NCBI GenBank assembly: GCA_029204225.1
Contig: CM055100.1
Coordinates: 17,041,259 to 17,105,258, forward strand
DNA: 64,000 nucleotides
DNA from: Diphasiastrum complanatum
Lineage: Eukaryota; Streptophyta; Lycopodiopsida; Lycopodiales; Lycopodiaceae
Reading direction: 5' to 3'
The notes below the pieces were generated by a model. It saw nothing but the letters and a program-made list of their open reading frames with translations, searched no databases and was not told where the DNA came from. Positions 42,641 through 53,703 of this stretch are shown in pieces. How positions within the stretch are numbered: the first letter of the stretch is position 1; the number at the start of each line of letters is the position of its first letter. The translations under genes and the position numbers were made by a program.

Positions 42641-43560
42641 CGAGGGGTTTTTGATTGTTTTTGCAGATAAAAAACTTGATATCTCTCATATCTTTGGAAA
42701 CTAACTTTCGTAAGTTTCACAGTAGCTGGATTTGGGTCAGATCTCACTATGAAATTCTTTGCGAGAGTTAACTCTCGCACTAAGTGAAAATTTCACTGTA
42801 TGCGAGGGTTCAGAACCACTATTTTGGCTTGATCTTCACCAAATTTCTATACTAACTCTCTCAGACTTCATCACTGATGGAAATTAACATTTTGAATCGA
42901 TTGAGAGGGTCTGCGCGAGTTCTTACTGGAAGGATTTGCTGGATCTTCAATTTTTAGTGATTTTTTAGCACTTAAATCCAATTTTCTGCTCACTAGAATC
43001 AAATTAACTCTTGCAGGCTTTTCTGTGTCCTTGTCTCACTGAGATAGAACTTCAAAATCTTTTGGGAGAGTTCTTGCCCACTGGATTTGAAAATTTTGGT
43101 GTCTGCGAGGGTTCTCTGGTACTTTCCCGTCTTTTTTTCACTGGAAACTCTCACACAGGCACATAGACATCAAACTAACTCTCGCAAGCTTCTCTATGCC
43201 CTGGTCTCACTGAGATGGAACTTCAGAGGGCTCTGCGGGAGTTCTTATGAAGATTTGAATTTTTTTGGATTTTCTCAAGGGTTTTTTGAATTTTTTATGA
43301 TTTTTCTCTGATTTTTGCAATCTGCTTGGAACTAACTCTCACAGGCTTCTATGCAAGTCTGGGACAGTACCCTGGAGCTACTGCTAGTCATGCAAGGGTT
43401 ACTTCACACTGGTTTTGGAGATATTAAAATTTGATGAGATTTTAGGCTCTTTTTCTCTCCAAAATGCAGATTGGTGTGTTTTTTGGGTTGTTTGGCTAGT
43501 TGGTTTGGGTGAGAATTTGTGCTAGTTGAGCAAAGTACTAGGCCACCAATGTGTTGTCAA
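42641..43560 (-). repeat. Repeat-rich spacer between ORF1 and gag
   Basis: A ~180-190-bp unit recurs at about 42,800-43,330: AACTCTCGCAGGC-type, CCCTGGTCTCACTGAGATGGAACTTC and GCGGGAGTTCTT, in that order. No gene is supported. The shared motif CTCGCA/TGCGAG also appears in the adjoining LTR (44,485-45,187). The perfect 20-bp palindrome at 42,760-42,779 is its most striking part. Confidence 0.65.
42760..42779. other. Perfect 20-bp palindrome
   Basis: TGCGAGAGTTAACTCTCGCA equals its own reverse complement. It lies near the gag leader and uses the half-site (TGCGAGAGTT) that recurs, usually imperfectly, through this spacer. Confidence 0.95.
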
Positions 43561-43564
43561 AGGT

Positions 43565-44475
43565 GCCCAAGTCATCTCCCCCAAAGGCATCCTCTCCTAA
43601 GTCTTATGTTGTTGCTTCTTGTTGTGGAGCTATTTTGCCTGCTATATCAGCCTCTTGGGTCTTGGCTGCTTTGCTGGCCTTCTTCGACGCGTGAGTCTCG
43701 TAGGTGATTCTCCTTCAGGCAACATGCGCTTGAAGGTTTGTGCGCGTTGGGTGGCTTGGTGCGGCACATCTGGATACTTTGTCGTGATGTCGATGATTCT
43801 TTGTGGGCATTGGACCCCCAACTGATGGGTGAGGACCATTGCGAGGATGTGTCCCACCTTGGTAACTGCTTTCTTGGCCTTCAAACTTGTATGTAGCTTC
43901 TTTGTTAGCCTATATGCCGAGTTGTAGTGCTGAATCTCCTGCTCCCCCATGGCGAAGGATAAAGAGAATAAATCATTGGGGGGAACTCAGTCCATTCTGG
44001 GGTTCTAGACTTCAATCAGCATGTGCACTAGTTCCGCCGCTTCTCGTAGCTCTTTATCCTTGATGCAGCGAATAGCATAGCCATCATTAGTAAAATTGCG
44101 GTTGTACCATCATCTTCAAAGAAGGGCTTCAAGTAATTATGGTCGTATGTCGTGCCGCTTTCATGAATTGTCTCGCCCTCGTTCGGAAATCCAATTGCCT
44201 GTATGACTGAAATGTCTAACAAGATGATAGCTTCGTTCGGGCCTAATGGAATCCTAAAGGACTCGTTCTAAGCATCAAAGGTGGAATATGCCACTCGCAC
44301 GACGCATTCCCATTTATGTTTGCCCGGTACATGCAGGAAGGTGTATATTTAACTTGGCCAAAGAAATCTCAAGTGGACTCAATCTTGGCTGCCAGCTCTT
44401 GAATGGTGACTAGGTGAATTTCAACTGTGAATCTTTGTAGCTTAGGTTGCTTCAAAATCAATATTGGCTACCAAC
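43565..44475 (-). pseudogene. Gypsy ORF1 upstream of gag, frame-broken
   Basis: The minus strand between the LTR/primer site and gag carries broken frames: KQPKLQRFTVEIHLVTIQEL, then LDISVIQAIGFPNEGETIHE with YDHNYLKPFFEDDG (44,028-44,222), then a basic 102-codon frame (43,642-43,950) ending in RLTRRRRPAKQPRPKRLI. It is not Gag, protease or RT. Its place before gag recalls ORF1 of plant Ogre/Tat elements; identity with that family is not shown. Confidence 0.5.
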
Positions 44476-44484
44476 CTGATGCCA
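44476..44484 (-). other. Candidate primer binding site (tRNA-iMet-like)
   Basis: Minus-strand TGGCATCAG starts directly after the CA that closes the LTR and resembles TGGTATCAG of the initiator tRNA-Met site with one change. Confidence 0.5.
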
Positions 44485-45187
44485 TGAGGTGATGTGGCAA
44501 TCAAGTGGCTGAGAGAATGGGCTTGTGTAAACACACTGGAGAGAATATAAGGCAAGTGAAAACTAAAAATTTTGTAAAACGTTTCAGCAGAGTTTCCCAA
44601 CACACCCATAGAATAGGGCCCCCTATTTATAGCCTTTTTGGAGCTAAATTTTTTGAAACTTGTCGAACCAACAAAGAACTCGTCGGAACTGAGGGCAATC
44701 CAATTGTACGGTGGTGTGCAAGTTTTGTTGACGTGGTAGAGGGTCTATGCGAGTTTGTTTTGCTTAACCAAATTTTGATAAAACTTTCCAGAAATATCAG
44801 CTGATTGTGGATGAGTTTTAAATGTCGTTAGCGAATTTTGATCAACATTGTAAGTGATTGTGCAAATTTGTTTAAGGTTCTAGCAACTCCAGCCCATTTT
44901 GACTTTGATTTTGACAAAATTTCCACCAATTAAAACTCACCAAATCCAAATGCACAGCATTTTCAGACAATGTGTTAAAAGCCTATGCAAATTTATTCTA
45001 AACTCTATACATACTGTGTGAGTTCTCCCCTTGAGGTTCTTTGCTAATTTTTTAAAGTTCTCCAAACAAACTCGCACAAGGGTCAGATGTGATCTGATTG
45101 GACTAAAAATGACCTTTGCAGTACCTGCGGATTTTGTCTGTGACAAAAATCACTAATTTTGGGTTCAGCTGGTCAAAAGTGGTGAAT
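44485..45187 (-). repeat. 5' LTR of the ORF1-bearing gypsy element
   Basis: About 700 bp with a minus-strand TATAAATA box at 44,624-44,631 and an end CACCTCA before the primer site. Its outer end meets copia integrase sequence at about 45,187. No matching 3' LTR is in the window. Outer boundary approximate. Confidence 0.55.
44624..44631 (-). promoter_or_regulatory. Candidate LTR TATA box
   Basis: TATAAATA on the minus strand, about 140 bases from the LTR end, within a GC-flanked context (CTATAAATAG). Confidence 0.5.
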
Positions 45188-45860
45188 TTAAGCTCTGACT
45201 GTCATGTCAATGACATGTGACGAGGGTTCTTCTTGAGCAACATCCTTGCCTTTGAGGTTGACGAATTGATCCTCGATGAAGACTATATCTCGGCTATACA
45301 AGATTTGTTGGGTATCAGGATCATACAGCTTATAAGTATTATCAGATGAAGTATATTTGATCAGGATGGTCTTGAGACCTTGGAAGTCCAATTTCTTCCT
45401 CGTGTCTTTTGGGATCTGCGCATAGGCAATGCACCCAAACACTCTTAGGTTCTTCAAAGAAGGCTTAGAGCCTGTCCACACCTCGTGGGTTCTTGTCTGA
45501 GAGGGCCTTGGTCGAACATCTATTCTGGACGTAGACTGCAGTGGAGACAACTTCAACCCGGAATCTCTTAGGCAACGATGCATGCGATAGCATACATTTG
45601 GCATATTCGACCAGAGTACGGTTCTTCCTCTCGGCTAAGCCATTAGACTGAGGACTGTAAGGAGTGATGAATTGCTGCTGAATGCCTTGGCTTTGGCAGT
45701 ACTCCTTAAACTCGATAGAGATATATTCTCCACCATTGTCTGACCTAAGGGCCTTGATCGTCCTTCCACTCTCCTTCTATGCACGCTCCTTGAAGATTCT
45801 GAAGCAGTTGAAGGCTTCTGATTTCTTGACGCTCTAATCCCCGCTAGGTGGTACTGCACT
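45188..45860 (-). pseudogene. Copia integrase fragment
   Basis: From the minus strand: RTIKALRSDNGGEYISIEF, YSPQSNGLAERKNRTLVEYA (in one frame, ~45,600-45,760), then EVWTGSKPSLKNLRVFGCIA with DNTYKLYDPDTQQILYSRD (138-codon frame at 45,188-45,604). It follows the gypsy RT piece of the mosaic directly. Confidence 0.8.
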
Positions 45861-45964
45861 TATTCTATGAACTCCAAGCGCTCCGTATTGAAATCGGTCT
45901 TGTGCAGAAAGAAGCACTTATTTGTGCCAGAGATCCATTGCAAATCTGATAGGATAGTGTTTCT

Positions 45965-46748
45965 TATATTCTCCTAGTACACTCAAAACTAGTCAAATAG
46001 CATATTTTGATGCATCAGTGGAACATGAAATTCAATTATCCAGTTTGGATCTCGTAGAATCGGTGCAGAAGCTAAAGCTTTCTTCAATTTCTCGAACGGT
46101 TCCCCTCAATCATCCAAATTCTTACAATAGTCAACTTATATATAGATCGTGCTAAGTCTCGAAAAAACAAAATGAATATTCGATAATAGTTTGCGTGATC
46201 CATATACATATAAACTCCTCGAATTGTTCGTGGTGGTGGCAACTCCACAATGACTTTGATTTTGAAATGATCAGTAGCAATTCCATGTCTTGATATCACA
46301 TGTCCAAGAACAACTCCATGAGTAACCCAAATCTGGCACTTTTTTCAGGAAATCTGATACTTGATAACGTTCAAATACTTTTTCCAAACAATCTATATGG
46401 TTTGTATCAACACTATGTACTCCGAGATCATCCAAATAAATTTCAAGAAATTTTTACAAATAGTCTTTGAAAGCAAATTGCACAACTCTCTGAAAGGAGC
46501 TTGGTGCATTACATAGTCCAAATGGCATAACTTTATAAACATATGTTTCTCATTCCATTGCAAAAGCTGTTTTATGTCGATTCATAGGTGCGATTTTAAC
46601 TTGGTTATAACCACTGAATCCACAAAATTGTAGGCTTTTGTTCCAGCAAGGCAATCCAATATGCTTTCTGTAAAGGGTAACAAAGTGATCCTTTTGTGTC
46701 ACTTTGTTTAGGGCTTTGAGATTCACACAAATTCTCATCTTCCCATTA
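45965..46748 (-). pseudogene. Ty3/gypsy RT fragment of the inverted mosaic
   Basis: Reverse copy of about 789-1,605, with NGKMRICVNLKALNKVTQKD, GYNQVKIAPMNRHKT and VISRHGIATDHFKIKVIVEL. Here the first stop seen in the left copy is absent (Cys in place of the stop after NGKMRI). Frames still break, so it is inactive. It ends where a 120-bp block also found at 2,775-2,895 begins. Confidence 0.8.
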
Positions 46749-46894
46749 CATGGCCGATCTGAGTATTTGACATGTTGAGGATGATCAGCGCAAATGCATC
46801 CTTCAACTTCCATCTAGAGATTAAATTTCCATAGATGGTAATTAGCTCCATCAAGCTTGTCCATGATCGGACCGGCTTTCCATTGGGAATCCAT
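46749..46894 (-). pseudogene. Copia gag start of the inverted mosaic
   Basis: The ATG at 46,894-46,892 begins the same copia Gag as at 634, and the copia-gypsy junction at about 46,750 (DRPC|NGKMRI) is the same. Confidence 0.7.
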
Positions 46895-47066
46895 GTGGAA
46901 GATTAGTCTAGGTGATAGAAGTAACTATCAGTGACTTAAGTATGAAAATCTGGTGCCAAATTACAGAACAAAAAGACAATCACACTATCAACTAGTAGAG
47001 TCTTGTTTATGTGGAAGCTTATCATGCTATATAAATAGCTCTGAAATAAAACTGCTTAAAGAATTT

Positions 47067-47079
47067 GGCTCTTATACCA
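47067..47079 (-). other. Primer binding site, altered tRNA-iMet type
   Basis: Minus-strand TGGTATAAGAGCC; one base differs from the usual TGGTATCAGAGCC. It abuts the LTR end at 47,080. Confidence 0.75.
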
Positions 47080-48500
47080 TGTCGGAGAAATGAGAGGATC
47101 GATCTGTTCAATTCTTTCGGTGCGTGCACTATTGGTCACTTAGTATGCGAACACAACAACATAATAATTTTAGAGCGTTTAATGCACAATGGTAGCGGAA
47201 GTGATGAGCAGATGACTAGAAAAATTAATTAGATGGCCAAACAGAACATAGAAAAGCATTGCAGTATTGACACGAATCAAATAGAGTTGTAATCATATTA
47301 AATACAATGAAATACACAGGTCAATAATGTAGATGAGCACAGAACAATAGCGGATGTAACCGCATGCTTCACAAGGCTAATTACAATCTGTAAAGCTTAC
47401 GAACCTTTTACTGACAATCATTAGAGGAAGTTTAAACACAAAAAGGGCCTTTTGTCAAGATTCCTCTTTTTATTCACTTCTTTTGTACATGTGCCCCAAT
47501 AGTTTCTTGACATAGTGGCTTTAACGTAACGTTACTTCTTTGAGTCACATTTTGAGTCTACATTAAAAATGGCATAACTTTTAATTGCCATATCAAAATG
47601 CAACAAAAATTGGTGTGTTGGAAAGCGCTTGACGAGCGCTTTCCAATAGTATATTATATGTCATACTTTTGAGCCACTACTAAAAAGTTATAGCGATTCA
47701 AAGATATTGGTTGAAAATAGTGACAAAATGCAAAAAAGATCTTGGCACGAATTCATACGCAGCCCTTTTTGAACTCAAACTTCCTCTAATGTTGTTTGAA
47801 AGAAGGAATTCGCCGATATGGCAGTAGATAGATCTATGTATAGTAGAACAGACGAAGATTGGTTTTATGTTTTTTTTTTGGTTTTTTTAGAGGATTTGCA
47901 CTATTTTTGGCGGTTTTTGTTCTGTTTATGTAAATTGGCTAAGATGTAACCTTCGCCCTTCAAACTAAAGATTCTCTGTATGAAGGTGGTACTGTTTGCA
48001 AATCGACGAAGGTTGGTTGCAAAGGAACGAAAAGTTATCAAGACTGATGACAATTTTGCCCTCTTTTTTTTTACCAAAATGGCATAAATGAACGATTTTT
48101 ATTGTTTTCTCTAATTTTTTCTAGATTCAAACGGATCTTAAAAATGGTGATCTGTCCGACTTCCCCTGCTCAACAACCAAATTAGATTTCAAGCAAAAAA
48201 ATTCATACAAATCAAGCAATCAATCCTAAAATGCAATTTTTACCTATTATGCCAAAACAAGATGCCTAAATGCAAGCTAACATCCATCCATCAATCAAAT
48301 ACATGCTGTAAAATGAAAAATTGGCATAGCTCTCCGACAACCTATCCACTCTCAACCCTAGATCCAAACACAAAAGCATCAAGAAGATGAAGTTGATTAA
48401 CTAGTTGTCACATAGAGATTCATTTCCATGAGAGCGATATCATATTTCATAATCCATGAAATGCATATGATTCATATCTAACACTAAGATCCATTTACTC
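47080..48500 (-). repeat. Copia LTR (about 1.4 kb, outer end uncertain)
   Basis: The inner ~290 bases match 141-429 inverted. Beyond about 47,370 the sequence is unique to this copy and includes a 12-bp hairpin at 47,620-47,648. Copia RNaseH sequence begins at about 48,540, so the LTR lies between two copia-derived bodies. Confidence 0.5.
47620..47648. other. Perfect hairpin, 12-bp stem, 5-nt loop
   Basis: TTGGAAAGCGCT and its exact reverse complement flank the loop TGACG. It lies inside the copia LTR region. Confidence 0.9.
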
Positions 48501-48539
48501 TTTCATCTTGGAATGAAACATTGGATCCTTTGTCAGATG

Positions 48540-50030
48540 AATGGCGGATGTGTTATCCATGAACAGTAGCAGCGGCTTGTTGGAGTTCTCTCCCAGTCCG
48601 TCAAGGAACTGTTTGGGCCATGTAAGCTCGTTCGCCATCTTGGCTGCAACAACATACTCTGCTTCGCAGGATGATTGCGCAGTTATGGTCTGCTGCTTCC
48701 TGCTTATTCATATCACAGTTACACCAGCTGCTATTGTGCATCAACCTGAGATGCTCTTGCAGTCATTTTTCAGGGATGTCTAGCTTGCATCGCTGTAGGA
48801 TCTAATCTGAAATTCTCCATGCTGAGAGAAACACAGCCCATAATCTTTCGTCTGTTGAAGGTATTGCAAAATTTTTCTGGCTATCTTCTAGTGCGTAGAG
48901 CCTGGATTGATATTAAACTGGCTCATTCTGAAAACTGCATAAGCAATGTCAGGCCGTGTATTGTCTGCCAAGTATATGAGTGATCTAATCACCCTGTGAC
49001 CTTTGTATAGACATTGTAGTCGATCATCAATGGTTGAAATCCTAAGGATCTGAGTTCTATATACCACTGCTTGGCAGACTGCTTCAATCCGCATATGATT
49101 CTTTTCATTCAGCAGGCGTAGTTTGCAAAGCGCGAGCAAATGAATCCTGGTGGTTGGTCCATATAGACCTCCTCATTCAACTCGTCATATAGGAAGGCAG
49201 CCTTTTCATCCACTATGTGGATCGTGAGACTGTATGTTGCTGCATATGCAAATAGCAGGCGTAAGGACGAATGCTTTATGACTGGAAAAAAGGTTTCAGT
49301 ATAGTCAACACCATACTTCTAAGAGAAACTTGTATGCATAGATCCACTTGCATTTTATAGTTTTCATGTCTGCTGGTAATGGCTCCAGATTCTAGACATT
49401 GTTCTGCTCCATGGAATTCATCTCATCTTCCATCGTTTTATTTATTTGTCCTTATTTGGACAGCTGATAGCTTTCTTATGTGTTTGATGTTCTCCGCCAA
49501 ATCCACAGAACTCCTTTGATATAGAGGCTTATCTATTAGACACAAATCTGGTAGGTGCTCTTCTTGCTCTCATGGATCTTCTTGGAGTGTCTGCAGTCAG
49601 ATCGATGGCCTTGCCTTTGTCAGGTTTCTTGCCTTTGCTGACTACTAAACTATGGTGAGTAGCAGGTGTCCTAGGTACAGGTAGCACGTCTTGCTGCTCA
49701 TCGTCTAAACAATCTCTCTATTAATCAAGAATTTGGACATCTTCCTCCAGATGCTCAGGATCAGCTCCCTCTGTAGATGTTGGCAAGTCATAGTAGCCTT
49801 TGGTCAAGATTTCGTAGCCAAATAGATCTTTGTCAGCCATTGTCTTTGACTCATCAAATTTGATGTCTGTGACAATCATGAACATCATATCCTACGAGGA
49901 ATCCATGCTCCACCTTTTCATCCAACTTCTTTCTGTGACGCATCCAAAAATGCACACATGTGTCAGACTTGGTTTGTTGCCCCACCAAACCTCGTGTGGC
50001 GTGGTTTCTGGTTTCTACTGTTCTAGGAGG
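48540..50030 (-). pseudogene. Copia integrase C-terminus, RT and RNaseH
   Basis: In minus direction: VWWGNKPSLTHVCIFGC and KLDEKVEHGFLVGYD (integrase end, ~49,850-50,030), YTETFFPVIKHSSLRLLF and DEKAAFLYDELNEEVYMDQP (RT, ~49,150-49,330), then IRSLIYLADNTRPDIAYAVF (48,888-49,139) and a decayed RNaseH to 48,540. The catalytic YVDD box is not visible and many stops occur. Confidence 0.75.
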
Positions 50031-50408
50031 ATATCCATTATTGAGCAAGAAGAAAAATTTAGAAGTCGATTTTATGGTGTCTACATCACCTGCCCAATTT
50101 GCATATGTGTTTTAATGAAGTGTATGGACATCGGACAGATCAGCCTCTCCATAGCAAATGCATAGGTTGATAGTAGCTCTCGTACATATCTAATCACTCC
50201 TAGAAGACCTTTTTTTTCAGTGAATCATTCCAAGGTTAGCCATGTTTTTGGCACAAATAGATGATATCGTATGCAAGATCGAGCATGGTGGAGACATTGC
50301 ATACATCAAGGATTCGATAATGGACTGATATGAATACCCCTTCATTTTGCCTTTCTCCTCATTGGTTTGAGGACGTTGCTCCTTCGATAGCTTTAAACAT
50401 GGATCCAT
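50031..50408 (-). pseudogene. Second copia RT tail and RNaseH scrap
   Basis: KGKMKGYSYQSIIESLMYAM lies at 50,217-50,408 and a decayed NWAGDVDTIKST with FFLLNNGYP follows at about 50,030-50,110. It abuts a different copia integrase fragment. The first part matches 1-140 inverted. Confidence 0.65.
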
Positions 50409-50429
50409 GGGATTATGTACATTGTAGAC

Positions 50430-51010
50430 ACTTTCTCTTCATTTCAACACAAGCAGGTTGGGCCTCTTATGGAATGGATATGGAATGTCCTTGATCTTCA
50501 TCTTTCCTCCTCTATTTCTCATGTTTTCTTTGTACTTGCTAATTGTTGGCCCTGCGACATTAAAATTCCCACAAAAGGGCCTAATTGAACGACAGTTTGT
50601 ATTCATGTCCAGAAGAAGTTATACTACTTAACATCTTTAAATAGCATTTTAAAACATAGTCTAGTCTTCCCATACACACTAGATAGTGTATTGCTCATTT
50701 ACACCAGGATCTTGATATCGATCAAGTCGTATCATCCAATGGACTTGACTTGTGGATGCTTTCTACTCAACCATATTAGCTTGAGGTCCTTACTGGTAGC
50801 ACCAATGGCTATGGATATCCAAGTGATCCTACTTTACCATCTCTTCCATTCCATTTGAGTCCTTCATGAAATCCATGCTTGTGATAGCGTGGATGAACAA
50901 CCCTTGGATTGAATGAACAAAAGGCTGCTTTATGGCCAGTAGAATTGCACACATGACATTACTTATTAGCCACTCTTTGCTTCATCGTTGGACACTCATT
51001 CATTACCCGA
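50430..51010 (-). pseudogene. Gag zinc-knuckle fragment
   Basis: A canonical CCHC knuckle, CHVCNSTGHKAAFC, is followed by RYHKHGFHEGLKWNGRDGKV. An in-frame stop precedes the knuckle. It is the same family as 36,430-36,723. A further piece KDIPYPFHKRPNLL lies at about 50,450-50,500. Confidence 0.6.
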
Positions 51011-51369
51011 AGATTGTAAGCGATCTCATGGATTTAGGCTTTCAATCAAGGCAACATGCTACAACACATAAATAAAATGCTGCAAAGACATACATAGATG
51101 CTTTTAAGACGCGTTTTAAAGAGAGTAGAAATGCCATAGATGAATATGGTTCCACGCAAAAAAATTGATAGTTTGAAACTTTTCTGAACGTTCTAGACTC
51201 ACTTCAATAACTAAATGATTTCCTACATTTGACACTCTATGTTGTGACTTTTGTTTACTTTATGATACAAACATTTTTAAATAGTATTTGAAAAAATCTT
51301 AAAAGCTATTGGAAATACATTTGTCAACGTACTTTGTAGAAGCAAATACTAATTATGAAACGATAAAGA

Positions 51370-51565
51370 GTTTATCAAGGCCACTTTGACTAATTTCCAA
51401 TCATCACATTCTTGTGGAGTTTGGTTGAAATACCAATCTAGCGCAGCTTCCGTAAGTGCCATTGGAAATAGCGTGAGCTTGTCTTCTAAATTAACTACAC
51501 CATAGATTGCACAAGCTTCTGTATAGATATTAAGAAATCTAATTGGATCAGTGACTCCATACCTC
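51370..51565 (-). pseudogene. Gypsy Gag capsid fragment
   Basis: Reads DPIRFLNIYTEACAIYGVVN, DKLTLFPMALTEAALDWYFN and CDDWKLVKVAL, matching the capsid motif of the 40.6-42.6 kb Gag (DPIRFLQIYEQACEIY). Confidence 0.75.
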
Positions 51566-51724
51566 CAAAATAGGTATTCTTCTAATTATAGGACGAGGTG
51601 CTCGCATTTCATAATCTTGATCTTCTTGCTTCATCTCTTGAGATTGCAAATTGTCAGATGGTGAGAATTCTTTGTAATCAATAGAGTAGTGACTTCTATT
51701 TGTCTCATTGGAAACAGATCACTA

Positions 51725-51858
51725 TCTTATATGATTTGAGTATCATTCATCAAATTGATAATATATATCAAAATGATTGTTGAGATCCCTGTCTTATATG
51801 ATCTGAGTATCATTCATCAAATTAATCATATATATTAAAATGATTGTTGATATCAGAA
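51725..51858. repeat. Two 67-bp tandem repeats
   Basis: Units at 51,725-51,791 and 51,792-51,858 share TCTTATATGAT.TGAGTATC and ATTCATCAAATT, with a few differences. Confidence 0.85.
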
Positions 51859-53007
51859 ATTAGATCAATTAGGTATCAAGGATTTTCCTATCTTCAAGGC
51901 TTGATTCAATATCCACTTGCCTTGATGATGTGGCTATATCTAATAGAAGACTTGCAATGGCAATAAAGAGATCCAAATCAATGCCTAAGCAATAGTTTAC
52001 TATGTGCAATAATTCATAGGCAACTCTAAGAAAATTATAAAACTGTTATTTTTTAGATCGATTATAAATTATATAGATTTAAATTTCGTTTTGTAGGCTA
52101 GCACGTGTGCATGGTAGCTTTACAATTCCATACCCCCATATTAATCTAGATTTAAAAGGTAACGTTTGTTATTCCAAAAGCCTATTTAAGTTCTATTGAG
52201 TAGATGAAATCTTTAACTATGTACCAAATCACAATACTTGTTTATATAAAAATCAAGTAGTGGTAGAAAAAATGTAGTGCACACCATGTGCTACTTTTTT
52301 TGTTAATCCATGGGCAAAAGAAATCTGACAAAACTTGCAAAATATCAAAAACCACATTGCATGCAAAGACATTACTTTGAATTATCTTGTTTTTCCATGA
52401 GCCCATGGAAAGGGAAAAAAGTTTGTTTAATATGAGAGAATTATGGACATAGAATACATTTAGGCCACTTTTACAACACATCTGGGCTTTTCCTTATATA
52501 AGACTTGGGACGTATATGGGTCCCCTTTAGTTAGCATTTGGGACACTTGTAGAGGAGCACATATTTTTCTTCCAAATGCCAATCACCCTCATTTTTCATA
52601 TTTGAGCATTGTGGATTCTTGTAAGGTTCCAATAGGATTCCCAAGAATATTATAAATAGATAATAGAGACACTCATTGAGTAGCTTCTATTTTGGCAAAC
52701 TTTCGAGATCTTTGTATGAGACCCACAACTCTTCCTTATTGGGATCACCATTGTGTATTTGGTGTCCATTCATGATTTCTTGGTTGGAGATTGCTTGATT
52801 ATCATCTCATACCATTCTTTATGCATCACGTGTTATGAATTCGCTCATAATAATAGGCATGTGGTAGTTTGATATATTGTCTTTTGTATAGTTGTAATAA
52901 CTCGAAGTACAACTTGGTTTTATTAAAAGGAAGTTTTGCAATGAGAAAGTTATCATGAAAATAATAATATGCAATTGCAAGCATGAAATGTCCTCACCAT
53001 CAATGGG
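51859..53007. other. No gene seen
   Basis: AT-rich spacer between the tandem repeat and the chromovirus derivative. A minus-strand 79-codon frame at 52,242-52,481 and a 126-codon frame at 52,819-53,199 (partly in the LTR) lack motifs. Confidence 0.4.
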
Positions 53008-53012
53008 TGTGG
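53008..53012. other. Target site duplication, left (TGTGG)
   Basis: TGTGG abuts the left LTR and matches 55,844-55,848 beyond the right LTR. Confidence 0.75.
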
Positions 53013-53689
53013 TGTTGCACACAAGCTCACAAACCCTAAGTAAATACACAGAATTACCCAGCAAATCCATCACTTTATTAATCTCAAGCAAATGTACATA
53101 GATCAACAAGCAAACATGAGAGCTCTGCTGCAAATCTCCTCCCAACCATAGCTGCAAAGGAATACTATAATCATAATCATAATGAGGAATGCCTGACAAG
53201 GCTCACCCTATATCCCCTCAAGCACCCCTTAACCTTGGCACATCGTAACGTCGACACAATGCAAACTCCATGCACAGCCGACACTTGCCACTTGGCAGTA
53301 CCCTAACACATAGGCAAGCTAGTAGGTGGACAGTCTAACACGTGTCACTCATGCATTGGACCAAGTGTCCCAATGAACATGACACATGTCCTGTTGACCC
53401 GTCCATTGACCGTATGACAAGTGTCACTCATGCACTGGACCAAGTGTCACAGTGAGCATGTGACACGTGTCATGTTGACCAATCAACCCTTCCTACTTTT
53501 TAGGAGGTCAGTCCAGTAGTATTATCACAGAGACCCAGTACCCCCTTGGCCATCTCGTATTTAGTCACTATAACATATATTTACATTGCAATTTACAATT
53601 GTCTCCACAGGCCGGTGACTTGGCCACTTACAATTTAATAATTACAATTTACCATACATTGGGCAAAGGGATTCAAAGTACATGTGACA
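53013..53689 (-). repeat. 3' LTR of chromovirus derivative
   Basis: Contains two copies of a ~120-bp block beginning at CACGTGTCACTCATGCATTG and AAGTGTCACTCATGCACTGG, and CACGTG sites. Ends TGTTGCAC and GTGACA in plus-strand reading. Confidence 0.9.
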
Positions 53690-53703
53690 TCCCTTCCCTC
53701 CTC
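53690..53703 (-). other. Polypurine tract of chromovirus derivative
   Basis: Minus-strand GAGGAGGGAAGGGA directly precedes the 3' LTR; it overlaps the end of the integrase frame. Confidence 0.7.
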
